Source: Obelidium mucronatum (lineage: Eukaryota > Chytridiomycota > Chytridiomycetes > Chytridiales > Chytriomycetaceae). Taken from it: a stretch of DNA of 64,000 bases. Below, piece after piece: positions 58,531 through 64,000 of the stretch. The notes under the pieces were generated by a model that had not been told where the DNA came from, ran no database searches, and was given only the letters and a program-made list of their open reading frames with translations. The stretch is from the NCBI GenBank assembly GCA_025765595.1, contig JAIVFH010000016.1, positions 1 to 64,000 on the forward strand, written 5' to 3'. The stretch's first letter is position 1; every line of letters starts with the position of its first letter. The translations under genes and the position numbers were made by a program.

Positions 58531-61500
58531 ATGAAGAGAATCAAACAAATACATAAACACATTGCCAGCGAGTCGGACACAGAAGATGATCAGAATGGGA
58601 TATCGAATAAGAACGTTCAAGGCGGTATTCATTTGACGATTGGAGGAGTGACGCTTCTATTGGAGAAACCAAACCGTTTGGATTTGGTGCCGACACCCAA
58701 AGATTCCTTCCTCACAGAGGCTCAAGTAAAAGACTTCAAACCTTCTGCTACATTTATTAACAAAGACTTAAAGGAGCTCATTCTTCACTTTCGATGGATG
58801 ATGCAAAAGGACATTTTGGGCCAGGTGTTATAACTTCCTCATTGTTTTGAACGTATTCCACCAAACACTAACCACCCTATTCCAAGGACATGTTTCTGAT
58901 TGGGTAATTATAAAGCGTTTGAATTAGAGTATTCTGAATGGAAACTGGTTAGACCTCCTGGTCCATTGAAACGCTCTTTGGTTCTCAAGTACGCGCAACT
59001 GGCACAAAGAGAAGTTGAATATTTTGTACTCAGTAAAGACGTCACAGATGGAGATCTGAAACAAAGGCGAGAGATTCGTGGATCAACTGCGTTTTACACA
59101 GATCAGGCTTGTGTTCGAGCAGCAATTCATGGCAGAATACTGATATTGGATGGAATCGAGAAAGCAGAAAGAAACGTATTGCCTATAATCAATAATCTGC
59201 TGGAGAATAGGGAGATGGCCTTGGATGATGGGAGATTCCTTGTTCATCCAAAACGATATGACTTGTTATTGAAATCAAAAAGTAAGGAAGAAATTGAAAA
59301 ATGGAAGCTGGTTCGGACTTCCGAGCGCTTTGTTGTAATTGGATTGGGGCTTCCTGTGCCAGTATGTGTTTCAATCATATCCAAAGCCTTCACTGACAGG
59401 AAACTGACAGAAATACGAAGGACACCCGCTAGACCCACCATTACGATCGAGATTCCAGGCACGAAATATTAATGTTCCCACGTTTTTGACTCAACTCTCC
59501 CGACTCGTGAAACTCGCACCAAATGTTCCTCAAACTACCCTTGAGCGACTTGTTTCGGTTGCAATGGTTCTTCGAGCGGAATTGAGTCGCTCTGAAACCC
59601 CTTTCATAGCAATCCCCGAGTTTCCGAATTCACTGGACTCAATTGCCAGGATTCTGAATGCTGTTCGTGGAGTGAATCCTCGAGCAATCTTGGATGGAAT
59701 TTATCCCTACGCCCTCATGGGAGTTTTAGAGACGGAACAGAAAGATTTAATTGAATCGGTGTATCAGAGATTTGAATTTGGCAGTGAAGGCGGTTTGTCA
59801 AAACGGTGGTTCGATTCTTACTTTAGACTTGGTGGAGTTCGAAGCACTGGAGATATTCAAAAGTTTTTAGTACAACTGGTACCGTCAACAGAAGGTGCTT
59901 TGAAAGGTGTTGAACAAGCACAGCTGATTGTGAAGTCGGGTGGTAACGTCTCGAAGGACTCTGGGTTTTACGTTCAGACAGATTACCACAAGAGTCTGCT
60001 GACTTCATTAGTTTTGGCACATTTTGTCGGTGATGTTTGTGTCATTGGTGAAAAGGGCGTTGGCAAGTCCGCCTTGGTTCGCGCTTTTGTGAAGCTGCTT
60101 GGTTACAGAACAGAATATGTTCCATTGTACAAAGATATGAGCGCGCGTGATTTGTTGCAGCGCCGGAGCACAAATATCAAAGGCGATACCATTTGGGAAA
60201 ATAGCGCTCTTGTAAAAGCTGCGATTGACGGATCTGTTGCCATTTTGGATCAAATTGAAGCCGCTTCTGAAGGAGTTATTGCTTCAATTCAAAGTTTGAT
60301 TTGTGAAAGGGAGATTCCCTTACCTGATGGCACTTTGCTCGTGAATTCTCAACGCTATCGCCATATGAAGAGATATCTTTCAGACTCTGAAATGAAATCC
60401 CGGCAGATAATTCAAATACATGATGCTTTTCGCATTGTTGCTTTGGCCAGGCCTGCTTCGCAATCAAGCGCGAAGGGCAAGTGGCTGACTCCCGAGCTTT
60501 TGAATCTCTTCAGTTTTGTCCCAATGAGATCTCTTACTTTTGAAGAGGAACAAGAAGTTGTTCTATCAATTTGTCCTGTAGCGGATGATTCTTTGCTGAC
60601 GCAGCTTCTATCGTTTGCCAAAAAATTACGAAATCAGCCTGATGAATCCATTCGATCTTTGGCAGCTGGTCTCTCCACAAGGCAGTTGATCAGATGTACA
60701 CGCAGAATGAAGTTGTTTCCCTCTGATTCGCTCTTTGAAATCATCACGAAAGCCCAGCTATCACAATTTCTGCCTTCACTCATGAAAGAAGCCCTTGAGA
60801 GACTGCTGAACGAAAGTAAAATTTACAAGCCAGTTTCTTCAGAAGAAAATATAACGTATGAAATCGTTAACGAGAGTGGCTGTGAAGTTCTTCGCATTGG
60901 GAACGGTAACACTTAAACACTCGAAATCGCAAGAACTAACTAATTCTTCAAAATCAGTGAGCCATCCAATTAGTACCAGCACCAACGCACTACTCATCCC
61001 CGACGTGTTGTTCTATGATAATCCAAAGCAAACCATTATTCTTCGTGAAATGCTGAAGGACTACATACTCGGAGAACATTTGCTGCTTATTGGAAATCAA
61101 GGGGTTGGGAAAAATAAGCTTGTCGATAAACTGCTACAACTGTTGAGGCTGCCACGCGAATACATGCAGCTTCATCGTGATACGACAATTCACAGTTTGA
61201 CTTCAACCCCATCAATAGTAGATGGAGTTTTAGTCTATGAGGACTCTCCTTTAGTCCGAGCTGCACGTGAAGGGTATATCTTGGTAGTAGATGAAGCCGA
61301 CAAAGCGCCAACCCATGTCACATACATTTTAAAAAGCTTGGTTGAAGATGGAGAAATGGTTTTAAGCGATGGAAGAAGGCTTGTTTACACTGACTCCCAA
61401 CATGGTTCGTTTGATAATCAAAGCATACCTGAAATATTAACTTACATAATTCATAGATGGCGTTATCCCGATTCATAAAAACTTCAGGATGTTTGTGTTG

Positions 61501-64000
61501 GCCAATAGACCAGGTTTTCCATTCTTAGGAAATGACTTTTTTGGCGAAATTGGTATGTTAATCCATGCCTTTTATTTTTGAAGTAAATTAAGTGTGTATT
61601 TCCTGATGCAGGTGATGTTTTTGCTGCCCATTGTATTGGAAATCCTGGTAAACAGTCTGAACTTGAATTACTCAAAAAGTATGGCCCCTCTGTCCCTGAA
61701 GATATTCTGGAAAAGCTGGTCGCTTCCTTCTGTGATCTTCGCCTGCTAGTTGATGAAGGAATGATAAATTACCCATACTCAACTCGTGAACTTGTATCAA
61801 TTGTGAAGCATCTAGAGCGTTACCCAGAAGAAGGCCTCTCGAGAGCACTTGGAAATGTCTTTGATTTCGATTCCTACGAAACCGACATGAAAGAGCTGGT
61901 CATCACAACTTTGTCAAAGAACGGTGTACTCATTGGGATGCAATCTGATTTCAAGATTGAGCTAGGATCAGTTCGACCCCTTCCAATTCCAATAGAGTTG
62001 GAATCTTGGAGAAAACAATCGTCAAAAAATAGCAGACCTGTTGTTTGTATTGCAGAGAATGTTGGATTTCAGTTGCTGGTAATATTCCATATTTCAGGAC
62101 TTGAGAAATCAGCCAACTTAAACAAATTTTATTGATTCAGGGTGGATGGCCACTGATATTTCGAGCGCCGTCTTCCGATCGACCCATACAGAGGATTGAT
62201 GGTTGGTATATATGGAGCAGAGAAAAAGTAAACTAACAGCGGCATAACAGTTCGGTCTGTCTCTTTTACGGAGCAAGTTTACGCGTTCAAAATTCCATGC
62301 GAAGGAGAAGTTTTGGATGCCTGTGGCCATACAGCTTCCGGTTCATTTTATGTTCTCGCTAGTAATCCCATCGCCTTGTTTCTTATTGACTCAACGCATC
62401 GCAAGCTTCAAATGCTTGATTTGTATGAGTTCTTTCCGTTACAAAAGAGTTGAGCGCAGTCTTTTTGCAAACCCCAAATTCCTCTACTTACGATTAACTT
62501 CCTCGCTCAGATATTCCCCAGCTGAATATAGTTGAATTTTCTGCTGGAATGTTATGTTTGCACAACCCTGACGAGAACTCATTACTCATTCTGAACACTA
62601 ATGAGAGAAAAGTCTATTCACAGCAGGTAAACTGATCATATTCACTGATGAAAGTATACCTTATCGTTTTCAATTCAAAAAGATCAATTTCATGGATCAA
62701 AAATCCCCGTCAAAAATGTTACCATTCGCCGCTCTTTCAGGAGTTTTGTGTATGCTTTGTATTCGTTGTCATTACTTTACACTAGGACTCACCCATCCAT
62801 ATAGTATTCTACCAAACAAATAGCTACCAAATAATCTTTATTGATTTCTCAAAGTCGATAAAAGTATCGATTTTGCTACCAGTTAAACGTAAGTTTGTCT
62901 CCCTTGTGAGAAAAACAAAAGTCAATAACCATAGGCACAAAACACAGCGTTGTCAATTCATGTTGCAGATCCTCTTAAATTCATTTGGATAGTTCAAGCA
63001 ACTTCCCTCGAATCAAAACTAGAGAACTTTGTGTTGACTCGAAATGAAAACAACAGGTGAATTACTTCACCTCCACATCCAAACACACACACACAAAAAA
63101 AACAAAAACAAGAAACAAAAACACCACTGCACACTAAAAAGCACTTTCTCACAAAAAAAAAATCAGATGGGTGCTTGAAAGCCTAGATTGTGGGCCACAA
63201 AGCGCCGTCATGATGGACGGAATTTGCCCAACCCGATTTGATCACTTTGATTACCCAAACACATCTCGCTCAATTATTCCTTCCACCGAATCCTTAAAAA
63301 CCTCTTTTGGAATGTTTATCAAAGGTCTACCTGAGGCAATGATGGAGCACCGGGAACCTGGCACCACGGTTTATTGTTGGCCCCGCGAAGCAACAACAGG
63401 TGGCGGCGGCGGCGGTAGCAGCGCAAACGAGAAGAAGCAATTTGGAAGTTTACGGAATGGCCATATGTACCTGGAAAAGACTAAACAAATCGTCAATGTT
63501 ATTCCCATGGACGAAGGGATTCAAGAAGGGGTTATGGAAATATTAGATCCTCATACAAATAACATCAGGACTTTGAAGATACCAGTGGCGATTCCTGTGT
63601 CGGCAGTAGTTCAAGCAACAGGGGCATCTTCTTTAGCACAACAACAAGAACAGCAACAGCAACAGCGACAACCACTACAAAGGTCTCGCAAACTGGTATC
63701 CATGATTGAGCTTCCAAATGGGCATTTGTTGACTGTTGATTTGACCGGAATGGCCCGTGTTTGGCAGACTGATAGTACAGAAATTGCAGTTGAAGTCAAT
63801 GAATGGAAACGATTAGTCGGTTCGCTAGAAACTTCGACATTGACTATTCTTTATTCCGGTGGCGGCGACGGGTCCAAGGATGGCGACATGATATTGTATC
63901 CCGAGATATCTGAGGACGAAAAGAAAGGGAAAAAGGAGTCCTCAGGTCAAGGAGAGGGAAATTCAGGAAGCGGAGGAGGAGGAACAGGTGGTCAAGGTGC
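58531..64000 (+). CDS. VWA8: VWA8-type AAA ATPase, 3' end outside window
   Basis: Dynein-like multi-AAA ATPase of the VWA8 family, mitochondrial or peroxisomal in animals. The start at 58531 reads MKRIKQIHKHIASESDTEDD. The first AAA module is spliced as DMFLIG plus PPGPLKRSLVLKYAQLAQ, then REVEYFVLSKDVTDGDLKQR and VLPIINNLLENREMALDDGR, which match VWA8 closely. A second module has GEKGVGKSALVRAFVKLLGY and SRFQARN-type links, and a third has GNQGVGKNKLVDKLLQLL with ILVVDEADKAPTHVTYILKS. Downstream (61.5-63.1 kb) coding is cut into many short exons whose borders I could not all place. From 63,150 a long exon (RFDHFDYPNTSRSIIPSTES) is open to the window edge. The VWA domain itself must lie beyond 64,000. 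An N-terminal mitochondrial signal is not obvious. Confidence 0.88.

Overview
The window is nuclear DNA of a fungus, most likely a zoosporic (chytrid-type) one. Genes are densely packed on both strands and split by short GT..AG introns, mostly about 40 to 100 nt. The gene set combines fungal features (two class I DAHP synthases, GPI- or secretion-type cysteine-rich proteins, a DUF6589 transposon gene) with features typical of flagellated or early-diverging lineages (phosphorylase kinase regulatory subunit, TCP11, Dpy-30-like protein, VWA8). The chytrid placement is inference from content; no rRNA or other marker gene settles it.

Region 1 (1-9.1 kb) is an accessory island, AT-rich by eye. A minus-strand Crypton/Ndc10-like tyrosine recombinase runs off the left edge. 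It is followed on the plus strand by a small unknown gene and a very long multi-exon gene of unknown function (about 2.6-8.15 kb) that contains decayed peptide repeats and tandemly copied exon-intron units. A tRNA-Asp(GTC) gene closes the island.

Region 2 (9.2-45.6 kb) is a housekeeping block: SNRNP27-like splicing factor, PP2C phosphatase, AFG1-type mitochondrial ATPase, two tandem proteins each with three cyclic-nucleotide-binding domains, phosphorylase kinase regulatory subunit (divergent from the second of these), a GRIP-domain golgin divergent from an RNF216-like RBR ubiquitin ligase, an RGG-rich protein, a Dpy-30-like protein, a secreted GPI-type protein, a TCP11 protein, ribosomal protein uL15, a PB1-domain protein, a second secreted-type protein, and two tandem DAHP synthases.

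Region 3 (45,628-50,634) is the most striking object: a complete 5,007-bp DNA transposon with 402-bp terminal inverted repeats that look identical, flanked by a perfect 9-bp target duplication (ACTTTATGC). It carries two intron-poor genes that converge tail to tail: a DUF6589 protein (candidate transposase) and a RecQ-type helicase. Both reading frames continue in phase back into the inverted repeats, so both proteins could begin with the same 36 residues. It landed just downstream of the TRIP13/Pch2 stop codon without breaking a gene.

Region 4 (50.65-64 kb) returns to conserved genes: TRIP13/Pch2, PWP2 (U3 snoRNP), VPS20/CHMP6 (ESCRT-III), eRF1 and the AAA ATPase VWA8, which is cut by the right edge. 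Several neighbours are divergent with only 40-190 bp between start codons, which implies shared promoters. Exon borders below were read by eye from splice signals and protein continuity, so gene spans are firmer than individual junctions.
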